Assembly (NCBI GenBank): GCA_000708835.1
Contig: DF237472.1
Coordinates: forward strand, 1-63,923
Direction: 5' to 3'
DNA length: 63,923 bases
Source of the DNA: Klebsormidium nitens
Taxonomy: Eukaryota > Streptophyta > Klebsormidiophyceae > Klebsormidiales > Klebsormidiaceae
The notes beneath the pieces are model-generated. The model saw only the letters and a program-made list of their open reading frames with translations, was not told the DNA's origin and did no database searches. Made by a program: the position numbers and the translations under genes. This document shows, in pieces, positions 22,103-34,800 of the stretch. Numbering within the stretch: position 1 is the first letter of the stretch; each line of letters opens with the position of its first letter.

Positions 22103-23839
22103 CTTCAATCTGAGGTGTAAGAATATTGTAAGTGCTGTACTGGGATGCTTGATGGACGCAAGTATGCTCTTGATACTATGATAGGTCAAACAGTGGAACA
22201 AAGGCGCCGAGCTGGTAATCACGGCTTGTTGAGTTGTGGTTCCAATGGGCAAGTGCGCTGCTGTAGCTGGATGTTTGGCAATTCCAGCGCTGCTGAAAAC
22301 GATTGCAAGATAGTTGGATCACCCAGTCTGCAATGCTGTGGAATGTGTTCGCATTCAGCTACGAAAATGCATTCCCTTTTCTCGAAACAACTTTTAGCGT
22401 CCAGTCAAAGTAGTCCTAATAACCCAGGACACATAGGTCCTATTTCTCAAACTTCAAAGCAGTCGCATCATGAGGGGCACCAAACATCTGACATCAAGCT
22501 CATGATTACTGATCCAGGATTCAGTGCGGCGAATGGTTGATACCTACATATGCCGAGCCAGCTTGAGTTGGAGACGTGACTCATAACACTAAGCTCGGCC
22601 TGACGTTAGCCGCAAGCATCGTCTAGGCCACTTGTCATTTTTGCAGATCGACAGCTTCGCTTGCGTGTGTCACAAATGCAGTCTCAATATGTACACTTGG
22701 GCAAATCTCGCGCGGGGCACTCCCTGTTCTCGTAACATAGACACATAGGGGGGTCCTGAGAATGCCTTTCCAAGCCCCCTGAACTCCCTTGTTTCACCTG
22801 CCAACGAAGCCCTTCATCTGGACGGTCAGGATACACAAAGAGAAAATGTTTCGACGGCTTAGAAGTTACTATACTCTACTTGCGCGCGCAAGTTCTTTAT
22901 CAGCTGGTAATGGTCGTATAAACTTTGGATGAAGTCATGTACACCGTACTTTGTAACCAGCGTACATATTTCTAAAGGGTGCGGTACTTCCGGTGTAAAA
23001 TTCACAGGATTACGCACGGTCTGAGACCGTCGTAGTCAGCCAACTCAAGTGATACACTACTAGGTTTGAGTTTCGCCCAGGTCACCCGTGCTTATTGTGC
23101 CTTTTAGAGAATATACCTGCAGAAGGACTGTAGAACAGGTTAATCACTAGGACGTATGTGTTTCTGTAGATATATACCGGATATGAGGTTGGAGGCACAC
23201 AAGCTCGCGTTAGGAGCTGCATGTGACTGCAAGATCTTCGGTACCAACTCTTTTGAGTTTGCAACCATCTGACTGGCACACAATCAAGTACAGTCTAGTA
23301 AAGAGCTGCTGATTCGGGGAGCCTGGAGGGTGGATCAGGCTATCAGTCTAAGCATGTGACCGCTATGCGTGCAAGCCTGGCGTAATATTGTACGGATGTG
23401 ACTGACAAAGTAGGAATCTGTACGATCAAAGCAATGGAACTTGAAAGTTACCTGGACCAATGTGCAGGAACAGACTACGATGACTCACATTTGAACATCA
23501 GGCGTGTCTACCAAATGCTGGGTTTAACCTGGGTCGTTACGAGAGACTCAAATATCGGCATTTGTGCACTCGAAAGGAGCGTGATATTTCCGCAATAGCA
23601 AGTCCCGTGGTTTGGGCGTGGTTTGGTGCGACTGCGTTTGTTACATTAAAGCAGTCGCGAAGGAGCGTCTTATGCGGTACTTCGGAGTCTGAGTGTACAT
23701 ATTCATGAAATGCGTTTGAGAATCTAGTATAAGGAGGATTTTGGCTTCTCAATCATGAGCAAGAGGAGCCCTTGTTGCAACCTTTGAGATTAACTACAAC
23801 CCTCACACGAGGGCGTCACTCCCAGGCCACACCGCAACA
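22103..23839. other. Intergenic region between two divergent genes
   Basis: The Gly/Met-rich gene (minus) and the tweety-like gene (plus) start at either end, so both promoters should lie in these 1.7 kb, possibly with 5' UTR exons. No exon, repeat or clear promoter element could be supported. Confidence 0.4.
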
Positions 23840-26800
23840 ATGGCGGGCCGATCCGGCGCCGCAGCGGCGTCGCTGCTCCTCGTCTTCTTCCTAACGTTGG
23901 GTCCTGCCCTTGCTTACCAAGCGGAGGATGTAAACAGCCGGGTTATGTGGGCGGGTCAGCACGGGGTTGTGCGGAGAACCCTCCTGGCGACGAATGATTC
24001 AATCTACCAGCAACAACTCATCGATGCGGCGAATGCGCACGCGGCGGCGGCATTGGCGATCACGCCGAGGGTGGATCCCACGAATGGGATGAAGAAGTAC
24101 GAGGGGGGGTATGACGTCACCGACATGCACTACTGGGCGGTGAGTGAGGGGTTGCTTCTCGAATTGTCTCTCAGAGAGAAGTCAGAACTCAGATCGAAGG
24201 CCAAAAGAAGGAGGTACGAAAGGACTAGATGAGGCCTGAGGGAACCGTCCGTTGTTATGGGATCTAACACCTAGTTTGCCATTCCTCTGCGAGCCTGTTT
24301 TACACCAGCAGTGTGCGATAAGGGGGGGCCTAAGGAAGGGTTGTCGACGCTTGGATGATATTGCGTAAGACGAGAGACGGTCCTTTCTCTGGGTGCACTT
24401 GATAATATTCGCCGAGGTCTGTGGCTCGACCTGTTCATTGTCACTCGGCTGGTGGCTTCCTGAAGGCCAAAAGAATATTCAGGAAAGTCGCAAAGTGTAG
24501 ATGAAACCGATAAGCAGGACCCCGCAATCGCACTCGGTGACATTCACCGGAGTCTACGGTTTTGCCCTGCCTATCATCTAGATGCTGTTAAAGCAAACTG
24601 AGAGTCCCCAAAAATACCGTATTCAGGAGAAGGGAAAACAGATCCGCTTACCCCCCGTTTGCAGTAGGAGACGTTTAACCGGGTCTACAGCTTCGTCCTC
24701 GCTAACAAATTTCTACAGATGGGCTCCTCAAGACGACCTCAAGATATAACCAACTAGACAAAAAACAACAGTGAGACATGGAGAAACTTATCAAGTCCTC
24801 CGCTTGCAGTCGGTGGTATTCACCGGGGTCTACGGCTTTGCCCTGGCCATCATCTCCCTGCTGACGAGATCCTCTCAAGAGTTAGAAGAATCCAACTCAT
24901 TCAAAGCTAATTTACTCTATGAGCTACGAAGAGACTGACCCAGCTTTTCTTCTCTTGCAGTCGGTGGTATTCACCGGGGTCTACGGCTTTGCCCTGGCCA
25001 TCATTTCCCTGCTCGTCGGCATCCTGTACCTGCTCTTCAAGTGCTTCTGCGCCTGCTGCTGCTCCGGCCGGAACAAGAAACCGGTCGAGTATACGCTGAC
25101 CGCGCGCCTGTGGCCCAAGGCTTTGGTGCTCGTCTACACTCTGCTGGCTATGTGAGTGCTCGGCTTTTACTTACATCACTCTCTAGGAACCGTAAACTGT
25201 GTTCTGCCCTGTCGATCTTGCTCACATGACACAGCTGTGATTTTGACTGTGACTGGTTTCAGTAAGTATCCGTCAGCCTGCTCTATGTACTGATTGTTTT
25301 CTTCTCGAGTGGACCGGTTCAAGTGTTTCTTTACCTTCACCATAATTCGAACAAAGTAACCAACGCCTCGGAAAAAGCTCCCCGAGCACTGGATCCGCTG
25401 TTTCGTTGAAATCCGGATTCGATATTGTGACAAAAAATGGTGATCAAGAACTCTGACTCTGTAAAACACCCTGGTGCAGTTCCGGCGCCGTCGTGGTGTA
25501 CTCCGGAAACGGAAAGCTCAGCACCTCCCTCCGCGGAACCACCTCCACCATCATCAACGCCGTCGCTGACATCAAGGTCGACGTGGATCAGGTGAGTCAG
25601 CCATAGTCCAATTGACGCAATCGTTACGTCACCTATGAACTCTGATAACCGCAAGGAATGTATGCTGACGTGATGAACCACATGGCGCCGTCAGATCCCT
25701 GGATCGGTGCTGAAATCTCGGAGCAAGCCTCTCACAATGGCCCATGTACGACGAGATCCTGACTCGCAACATCCCTTGGGCATAGAGCTGCGTTGAAATA
25801 CGCGGTTTGGCGGACACGAGTCTGGAACACGAGGTGCTTCTCTCGTATTGGGCAGATAGCACTTATCCTTACCTAAAACCCTACCATTCACTCAACCACC
25901 CCGAAACGTCGTAAAGTCATGTCTCTTGTTTTAAAGGACCAATCCCCCAAATACCCACGCTCTCGCGGGTCGCGGCCGCGCTCCCAAATGCGACGCAGGC
26001 GCTCGACGGCAAGTCCGTCAGCACTGTTTCTTCCCAATCTGGAGACTATATTTTCAAAACCCCGCGCTGTCGCAGGCCGCGGCCGCGCTCACAAACGCGA
26101 TGCTCGAAGACAACACTGCCTGTCGGACCGAAGACTAAACCCCCAACTCCCCGCGTTCCTTGCCGGTCGCGGCCGCGCTCACAAACGCGACGCAGGCGCT
26201 CGACGACAAGTCCATACTGATCAAATCCCTCATTCTAAACCTCTAAAACCCCGCGCAGGTCGCGGCCGCGCTCACGAACGCGACGCAGGCGCTCGACGAC
26301 AAGTCCGGCAGCAGTGCCGTCATGGATGCCGCCAAGGGTCTGCAGGACGCAACGACCAGCGTCAATCTGACGGTGCAGGATAACAAGGACAAAGTCTACG
26401 GCTACTTCGACAAAGTGTAAGCGCTCCGTTGCTCCGCTCTTTCGTTGCGGCGTTCCGCCGTATTTGCTCAAAATTCATTTTGCGACTTGACGTATTGGAG
26501 GGCAGTTTTCCTGACAGTGCACGATAACAAAGACGAAGTCTACAGATACTTCGATAGAGTGTGAGGGTTCCGTTCCTCCGCTCTTCCGTCGCTCCTCGTT
26601 CCGCCGTATCTGCTCGACGTCTTTTCTGCGGCTTTCCTTCCTGTACTTCCTCCCAGAGCACTCAGCTCGCTTGCGTCAATCTGACGGTGCAGGATAACCA
26701 GGACAAAGTCTACGGCTACTTCGACAAAATCTATGTGTTCCGCTTTGCTCTCTTCCTCGCACCTTATTCCGGCGTCTTTGTGATACTTGCGACATCCCGT

Positions 26801-29800
26801 CAAGCCGGAAACGTTTCGGCCATCCCCCGTCAGCTTTGACGGTGCAAGAGGAAAAAGAGCGGACAAAGACCTCGACAAAAGGGGACTATCACGGGGAGTC
26901 CTCTCTTCCATTTTACCGTACAGTTCTGCTCTATAGTCCTTCTTTTCCGTCGTTCCGTTCCTTCTTCCAGTGTCCGCAGCACAGAAACGAGAAACCCCGT
27001 TTGAAGCTACTTGACAACATGTGATCGCCGAGTATCCGTTGAATGTACACGCTAAACCGCGCGCGCACGCTTAAGCCCGTTCCCCAATCCCTAGATGCTG
27101 TCCCGTCGCAGGAAGCTCGCGCTGACCATTATCGCGGCGATCGTGCTCGCGCTTTCCGTCGCGGGGCTCGCGAGCACGGTTTTGGGCGTCCGGCCGCTGC
27201 TGATGATACTCTTCGTGGTCGCCCTCATCATACTCTTCTTCACGTGGCTGCTGTTCGGCATCACTTTCATGCTCGACAAGTAAGAGAACAGTTCGAACTA
27301 CTCCTTTGTTCTGGTGCTCTCCTCTAGTTCACTTTTCTCTTGACAAAGAAGGGCTTTTTTGGAGATAGCGCCAACCGTGGATTCGAAACGCTCTTGCTGG
27401 TCGGAACCACCTGACATGAGATAATATAACTGCGTCTCCTGAATAACTCGACCCACATCTTCCTTACGCGCTGCTCCTTGTCAGCCCTTCTTGTCAGTAG
27501 GCGCCGTCTTTGTTGCGGCCACTCTTCTCTTATCTGTACCCACGTTTTGGGCAACATTTAGGAAAGCACTAATTGGTAGCCCTTCAGAAGTCTGTCGTGA
27601 TTTCCTTCAAAACTACGACTCTTACATACGGGGGTAGATGAATCACGGACTTGCGAACGGTTAATTTTGTTTCTGACTCACGGTCACTGTGTGTTTGCAG
27701 CGTGATTACGGACACGTGTCAGGCCATGGAGTCGTACACGATCGACTCCCGGAACAGCTCCCTCGGAGAGCTTCTCCCGTGCATTGACACAGACACCGCC
27801 AACGACGCACTCAACAAGGGCAAGCAGTCGGTCAAGAATCTGGTAACACAGGTGCGCTCCCACTGGTTTCTTAGAAAAATTGACACTTTCATAAAAGCAA
27901 GGAATAGTGGGGAGTCGGAAACCAAGAGCAGCACCGCAACGTCAAATGTTTATGGGAATTTCATGACAAACTGTGAAGATGTTGCATCCTTCCATCTTCT
28001 GTCTGACTCCGACTCGGACGCTGAATGACGGAAGCGCAAGCCCATGGCTTGCTTCCTCGCTCTTTTCGAACTTTTTGATCGCGTTTTCCTAAGTGTAGGG
28101 CAACGACGGGATGAAAAACGCAAACGACGACCGTACGGCCGCCCTCATCCGATACCCGACGCGCGAATCCCCTTTTTCTTTATGTTGCCCTCAATCTGCG
28201 TTCTCCTGTAAGTACAGGTGAATTGCGGAATCAAGAATGTACTCGTTGAGATTCTTTCAAAAGCTCAAAGCTGTACATTCTCATCGCAGGTGAACGGCGG
28301 AATCAAAAAACCTAACTACGTCCGCACGGCCCCTCTCTCTCGATACCCGACGCTCGATTCTGAAAGCGCAATTCCACTCACATCCATTTGTCGAGTTTCT
28401 GCCTGTCAAAAACCTGAAAGCTCTATATTTGTCAAACGCAGGTGAACGGCGGAATCAAGAACGCAAACGACGCCCGCACAGCGGCCCTCATCCGGTACCC
28501 GACGCTCAATGCGGGCAGCGCGATCCCCTACCTCTGCGACCCTTACGGCCCCTCCCCCGACTATGACACCGCGTCTTGTCCCCCGGACCAGGGAAGGCTC
28601 GGAACGTTCCGTCAGGTGAGGGAGAGATGACGTGAGCAATGGATTCTGCTTTTTCTGGGTGTTTGTATCACCCAATTGTTGCGACCCCTATGGGCCCTAC
28701 CCCGATTACGACACCGCGCGTCATGCCCCCCAAACCAGGGAAGGCTCGGAACATTCCGCGAGTTGAAGACATATAACGTCAGCAGAAAGGTCACGTCAGC
28801 AGGGCTCTTGGCTTTCCCAGGCGTTTAGAGCAATTGAGCTTTTGCGACGCTTGTGGCACGATCTCCGACCCCAACTTGCACGGAGCCCATCGAAGCAGGG
28901 AGTGAAGTCTCGGGGCAGTTCAAAGCTGAGAATGTCTCATGAGAACCCAAAGAGTCTAGTTTCATTCAGATACGGTTTGAGGTTTACCAGCAGAATGAAA
29001 AAATTTGGGCCCTTTTTGATCACCAGGAATGTAAGCGCTGTGCCATCCAGCTTGGCGTCTTTCACACATGGGAGTTGGGCGACGTGCTGACCTTCACTTA
29101 GATGATACATTGCTAGCTCATGCATCTCGATAACAATAATAACCCACGTCAACTCACTTCAGTCTCCTTTCCATTGCAACACAACCTCTTGCGTGCGCTT
29201 CCGGGCCAGAACAAAATCAGCCGCATTCAGGGGGTTCCCTCCAGAGCCGGTTTCTGACTGTGAAGCCCCCCCCCTTCCGCAGAACTATTCCGCTTTCGCG
29301 TGCGACACTGACGACGGCCAGACGTGCGACCAGAATCACAAGCCCATCAAAAACACCGACTTCAACAAGATGGTCAACGCAACCGGGGCTGCCGAGGTGA
29401 GAATGCGCCCTCTTTTTTCTTTAGAGTGTGTAAGCGCACTTCCATTTGCCTCTGATAACGCGCGTTCGAGCAAACCGATTTGGGAAGAGCGTCGTCACCG
29501 CATGATTGAGAATGTGCCAAGCTTTTGGTTGAGAATGTGCCAGGCTTTTGATTGAGAATGTGCCAAGATTCCGCCCATGTCCGATTGCGGGCCGAAGACT
29601 TGAATAAAGCAGATTCATAAAACGGACTTCAAGTCTCTGAACTCTCTTGGACATTTATGGTGACTTCGACAATCAGAGGGCATTTTCTCACAGCGGTCTT
29701 CGTCATCTGCAAATCGTTCAAACCGGAGCTCATGTAGCTAGAGAGAAACCCCTCAGTCGAGATCCTCGGCCACAAGCATCAGATACAGAATCCACTTTAA

Positions 29801-30070
29801 CGTGACTTCGTTCTTTTCCCACAGAGCGTGATCATCATTATGCCCGTGCTTTTCGACCTCGTCACGTGCCAGTTCGTCAACGTCACCTTCACCAAGGTCG
29901 TGACGTACGACTGCGCGCCCATGAAGACGTCACTCAACCTGCTGTGGATCGGTTTCGTGGTGGTTAGCGTTGCCTTCGTCTTCTTGGAAGTTTTCTGGAT
30001 GGTCGTGCGGACGCGCGTGCCCCGAAACGACGTTTCGCGCGTGCAGCACATCAACGACCAGCCGCTGTAA
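23840..30070 (+). CDS. Plant tweety-like multi-pass membrane protein
   Basis: Exons: 23840-24139, 24961-25151, 25480-25591, 26259-26416, 27112-27279, 27701-27851, 28442-28615, 29283-29396, 29825-30070. Total 1614 nt, 537 aa, close to the roughly 540 aa I recall for plant members. The ATG opens a signal peptide (hydrophobic to about residue 24). Then come the plant hallmark YEGGYDVTDMHYWA, a long hydrophobic pair with a Cys cluster (FKCFCACCC), a second segment near 155-172, two segments in exon 5 (about 255-305), a Cys-containing luminal region and a last helix near 495-516. This resembles tweety topology (TTYH; chloride-channel or lipid-interacting proteins in animals). The plant function is not established. 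The exon 5 acceptor choice (27111/27112) rests on phase. At least four boundaries carry decayed exon-edge copies. Confidence 0.85.
24530..24960 (+). repeat. Three acceptor-side copies of tweety-like exon 2
   Basis: The real acceptor and exon start (TTGCAG|TCGGTGGTATTC) are at 24955-24972. The nearest copy, at 24804-24870, is almost identical, keeps CAG and stays open for about 18 codons. Two older copies lie near 24534-24590 and 24663-24720. Spacing is 130-150 bp. The nearest copy could act as a cryptic exon start. Confidence 0.9.
25960..26258 (+). repeat. Three acceptor-side copies of tweety-like exon 4
   Basis: The segment GTCGCGGCCGCGCTCACGAA with ACGCGACGCAGGCGCTCGAC recurs near 25969, 26075 and 26166 before the real exon at 26259 (spacings about 106, 91 and 93 bp). 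The unit includes an intron filler with AAACCCCGCGC. A long forward ORF across it is a repeat shadow. Confidence 0.9.
26500..26885 (+). repeat. Three donor-side copies of tweety-like exon 4
   Basis: The exon end encoding VQDNKDKVYGYFDKV and its GTAAG donor (26376-26421) recurs downstream near 26517-26566, 26677-26730 and 26835-26885. The third of these four occurrences keeps the whole NLTVQDN segment but has lost the donor. The farthest is badly eroded. So the same exon has copies on both flanks, each on the intron side. Confidence 0.9.
28095..28441 (+). repeat. Three acceptor-side copies of tweety-like exon 7
   Basis: GGTGAACGGCGGAATCAAGA (real exon at 28442) has relatives near 28098, 28217 and 28289. 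The first and third extend through the segment matching CATCCG(G/A)TACCCGACGC. Spacing is irregular (119, 72 and 153 bp), so the middle copy is probably truncated. Confidence 0.85.
28670..28760 (+). repeat. Donor-side copy of tweety-like exon 7
   Basis: After the donor at 28615/28616, a copy of the exon end follows: TGCGACCCTTACGGCCCC versus TGCGACCCCTATGGGCCC, then GACACCGCG...AGGGAAGGCTCGGAAC. The copy has lost the GT donor (CGAGTTG). Confidence 0.8.
29506..29574 (+). repeat. 23-bp tandem repeat, three units
   Basis: TTGAGAATGTGCCAAGCTTT and three more bases repeat in tandem inside an intron of the tweety-like gene (29506, 29529, 29552). No exon similarity is seen, so this is ordinary minisatellite-like sequence. 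Confidence 0.85.
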
Positions 30071-31713
30071 CGCGGTAACGCTTCAGCGCCGTGATAGTTA
30101 GGGCCGACGTTAACCGCCCTAACTACGTAAACTTCAGGGGGTTAGACTTACTGGCGGTGTCGCGGCAGAACGTTAGTAGAGTCGAGCTTTTAGGGGAAGC
30201 AAGACTGATTGAAAACAGATCACGGCCAGAATATAGGACGCGGTATTCCGCAGAGCTTCGCTCTCACTGAGGAGCCGTTCGATAGACGGCTCAGATAGGT
30301 ATGGTTGATCACCGTTCATAGAGATTCGCACCATCAATGGAGTTTTGGCCCAACAAGAGGACTCTAGACCGACAGGTGGCTTGCGTAGGGATTTGAAGCG
30401 GCACGGTAGAAGCCCTCTTAACGAAATTGTTGCCACAAATCAGAAAAGGTAGGAGCTTGCGAGTAGACTGCGTGTAAATCTATACAGCCAGCTTTGAATC
30501 AGTACAGTTGAAGATGATTGGGGAGGAATCCTAACCGAATGATAGCCTATAGATGAACGATTGGGGCACATCGAGACCGAGGTACAGAGAACGCGCGCGC
30601 TCTTGCGGCCAAGAAATCATAAGCTGGCAATTTGTGCTTCTTATAGCGGCGGTATATATTGATCGAACTTATTCAGATTGAAAACCTGGTTTTGAGTCTC
30701 AAGCGTGGCCGTCGCCGTGCTATAGCTTCTCAGAAGCCACATGCAACTGAGTTACATGACACTGAAGATCATGAAGACTGGCCTGGCGGGTGCTGGTGAT
30801 TGATTGATTCGATTGTGGCCGCGGGCTTGAATAGCACGCATATATCAATGTGGGCCGGGCCCCGGAGATTGAATCTGGATATGACTCTAGACGTATACCA
30901 AGTCCCGGTCGACTAGGACGACCGCCGTCAATGATTAACTCAAAGCTTCCATTGATGGTCGGCCCTTAATTGGTGAGCCTCATTTGCGCATCTACGTCAC
31001 TGTCAGTATGAAGCCTGCATGTGAGGGACATGCACAAGACTCTCAGGCTGACAGGGTGGCTGTCTGATACATACGTACGTGGCGGCTGTCAGTGGCTGAG
31101 TCGCCGGCGCAAGTCCATATAGTACTAAGCTGTACGTAGCGCGTTCTGAATCCGCTCCTGTAATTTGGTATAGCACTGACTTATAGTACTGAGCTGCACT
31201 GAGCGAGCAAAGCATATGCCATGTGATTCAATTCTTGTGCGGCATCAAATCATTCTTCAGTGACAGTGACAGTCAGACCCACTAACTTAATTATTGCATA
31301 GGCTGCCGCGCATCCTAGTGACTGATCAATCATGTATAATTAAACGTCCTTCAGGCCCGCTAAATTCATCATTGAGCAGCCCGCACCGATTCAGATCTCG
31401 AGAGGTTACGGTCTCTTTTCCTGCATCAGGCTCTTGCTGCTCACTCGATCAGTAACGGCTAACAGTTTGATGGAACGCTACAACTAGGTAGAAAAGACTC
31501 GTTGCTTCTCTTACTTTCGCTTCTAGTTCCAGGCCTTGAACGGCTTCTCCTTCGTTCTCTTCAACGCTCTGTGTATATTCGGCTGCGAATGCCAAGACAA
31601 GAACTATCTCACATACGAAGCATGGTCGCTTTTGACACTCCTACTTCAACCCATGATTGGACACTCCTGCGGTAGTGTTGCGCGTGCTTCCTCAGACTCA
31701 CGTAGTAAGGAAA
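30071..31713. other. Tail-to-tail intergenic spacer
   Basis: About 1.6 kb between the 3' ends of the tweety-like gene and MSH1. A loose pair of ~25-bp repeats (ATAGTACT(A/G)AGCTG) lies near 31118 and 31182. No gene or mobile element is recognised. Confidence 0.45.
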
Positions 31714-31805
31714 CTAGACCCGCGGCTTGACAGCAATGGGCGTCAAGACCGGAAACTCACGCACGAAACCGTTAACGCCTCTTTGGCAATTCATTCCCTA
31801 TACTA
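31714..31805 (-). pseudogene. Decayed copy of the MSH1 3' exon end, beyond the stop
   Basis: The last ~85 bases of the MSH1 coding sequence (31832-31915) recur 118 bp further downstream: CTAGACCCGCGGCTTGACAG versus CTAGAACGGCGGCTCGATCG, then CAATGGGCGTC and AAACCGTTA(A/C)CGCC. It is a tandem duplicate left outside the coding region, parallel to the terminal-exon copy of GT106-A. Confidence 0.8.
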
Positions 31806-31831
31806 GGCAGTCAATCCCTAAGTGGGCACAA

Positions 31832-34800
31832 CTAGAACGGCGGCTCGATCGCAATGGGCGTCGGAACCAGCGGCTCATATTCCAAACCGTTACCGCCCAT
31901 CCCATTCCCCGCTGGGATTCCCACTCCAAACTTGGTGTGGTATTGGTCTCCTTTGTTCGCTAACGGAACTCCAGCGTCCTTCAGCTTCCGAATGAGGCGC
32001 GCCTCTAGTTCTCGTGACCGGCTCTTCCCCTCGGGCAAGTGAAGGGCGTAAAAGTTGAGAGCGGTTCCGGGGGGTTTGACGCTGCGGTGCCGCTTGACTC
32101 GTCCCCTCAGATCGTCCGTCTGCGGGTCAGAAATGGACAGACCAGTTTGGATCAACAAAAAGGCAAGGTGGAAACTTGGTCCATATGAGATAGGACTATA
32201 AATTGTTTTGTTGAGGACGCGAAAGGCTGGCCCCCTCTTGTCATGAAAGTGAAGGGCTGACTGTTCCTTGCCGTTAAAGTCGTGAGTAGTGCTTACAAGC
32301 GGATGGCAATCGCGGGACAAAGCACGACATAGCTGAGTAGAAGCATGAGCTTTCGTGTATGACGATGAAATAGTGCATCATTTCTCGCTATGCAAGAGTA
32401 TCAAGGAGATAAAACTACTGTCAAAAGCGCGCTACTGCATAATTCGCAGTTGTTCGAAAGCAGATGCGTCCGTGTCTTCACAAATCAACAACGAAAGGGC
32501 TTCCGAATCAGCAGTACCATTTCGCGATGCAAGGATGAAGGAGACGAATCTGAAAAGTTCAATCTTGTCATCAGTCAGATTGTTCCAAAGCGGGATGTGT
32601 TATTCAATCCACAGAAATTCATCACATCATCAAAATGCGAGAGTTGGCAAGGTTCGCCAAAACCCCACCTCGCCAACGTAAAATGCTCCGTCAGTACGCT
32701 GGAAGATATACAGATACGCCCGATTCACCGTGGCAGGGGGGGGCACGCTCCCAGCGTCGATGGCAATGAACGCGCCCCCCCCTTTGGAAGCACCCTCGAA
32801 ATACATCTCCCCAGTGAGATCCTTAAAGAGGGGCGTCACGTCTTTCAGCCCCTTGAAGGCAGGCTTCCCGTTTTTCCGCCGAGCGCCGTTCTGAGATATC
32901 CCTCCCTTCGGTTGCGACGCGTGAAAATGCGCGAGGAAGAGGGCATTTGTATCCAGGGGGGATTCTTCGCCGGACGGTTCTTGAGGGGGGGTTAAAAGGG
33001 AGGTCTCCTGGGGGGTAATTTGGAGGGGCGTTTCTTGGGGAGGGGTTTGGTTTTGAAGCAATTGTTGCTTGAGTTCGATCGCCCGGTCGACTAGCCCGGG
33101 GGGTATGCCCGCAAGAAGGGCCGTCTCCATTGCCAGGCTCTCCCGGCACTGCAAAACAAAAGCAAAGTTCACGAGATATTGTCATAATAATCCGGCCCAC
33201 AGAAGTCCAAGACCTCCTGATAATGCAGGAGATCGTAAAGATATGTGTTCTGTACCGATCAGACTCTGTAGTATACTCGCGTCAGAGTCCCACGATAATC
33301 CTTGATGACGGAGATTCCTTACATTCTTCTGTTTCTCTGGAGCCTCAAAACTCATTTAAAGACAAAGGAAGCCCATCAAACACGGAAGCAGATAGAAGTG
33401 TCTTCAGAACTGGCTTCCAACTCCAGACAGCCAACATGCGCTTCCGTTTCTGGAAAGGATTCACTCGGCAAACGGAGTATAAGGCATCATTACCGATGTC
33501 GCCGCAAGGCGGCTGTCGTCAAATCAAAAGGGACCCCAACGTGGTTTTATTCGTTTGCTCATTCTGCAGTTTAAGGTCCATGTCTACATCTAAGTCAAAT
33601 ACAAATACATCTTTGAGAAAGCTTGAACGGCGACCCACCTTCGCATCCAGCGGCTGCCAACTCGCCCTTGCCCCTCTGTGCCGTCGTCCTCCACGCCACG
33701 TATTACGTCAGCAGGTCCATTTTCAGAAACCCACATCAATAACAATGTAAAGCTCTGAGAATTTTTTATCGAACCTTTTGGAAAGATTCAAAGGGCGACA
33801 CATCTCGCCATCCATACCTTCCAAGCCCTTCGCATGCGCTCCCGCTCTCATCGTTCCTCCATCATGCTTTCCATCGCCGTGCGTGCCACTTGTCGCATGC
33901 TTAAATCCATTCCAGAACTCTAAACCATTCAGAAATATCAACACAATCCCCAAAGCTAAGGAAAAAAGGCGACTCACCTCCCAGTCTATCAGCTCCAAGA
34001 CGCCCTCCAAGACGCCCTTCGCACAGGTCCCCCGCTGATGTCGTCCTCCATCGTGGTCCTCATCGCCATGCGTGCCACGTGTCGCACTTTTGAGTTCAAG
34101 TCAAAACCCTAAACCATCAGAAACATTAGAAAGATTCGAAATCTAGGAAAAACAGGCGACCCACCTCCCCATCTATCAGCTTCCAGGTCGCCCTTCGCAC
34201 GGGCCGCCCGCTTCCGTCATCTTCCAACTTAGTCCCCATCGCCATGCGTGCCACGTGTCGCGTTTTCAGGTCCATGTCCAGAACCCCGTGCAAGTGCGTC
34301 GCCAAAATTCCCATGCAACCGGTGGCGTCCAGGCACTCCAGGACCATTCCGACGAAGGCTGTTCCGTCGTGGACTTCCGTTCCTTTCCCGAGCTCGTCCA
34401 CCTGGCGGAACGGAATGAGCGTGTCAGTATTCTAGAAAGACAACTTGAACACACGTCAGGATGGAAGAAGTGAAGAAGGTTACGAAAAAACTTCCGACGA
34501 AGGCCATTCCGTTGTGGACGTCCGTTCCTTTCCCGAGCTCGTCCACCTGGCGACCGGAATAAGCTGTCAGCACTCAAAGAACCCCAGAAAGAAGACCGAA
34601 CCCCCAGCAGAATATATAAGTGGAAAGAGAGCTTAGGATACTTCTGTTCCTTTCCCGAGCTCGCCCACCTGGCGGAACGGATTGAGCGTGTCAGCACTCC
34701 TAGATTCTGAGAAGAAGCCCTAATAAATCCAGATGCATTAAGATTTTGAGTGAAAGGCGGAGCCCTCCCAGATTCTCAAAAGAAGCCCTGAAAACTTCAG

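Noticed and set aside
25919-26383. 154-codon ORF with GRGRAHKRDA repeats
   Set aside because: It runs out of frame through the exon 4 copies of the tweety-like gene. Its repeated peptide is a by-product of the DNA repeats.
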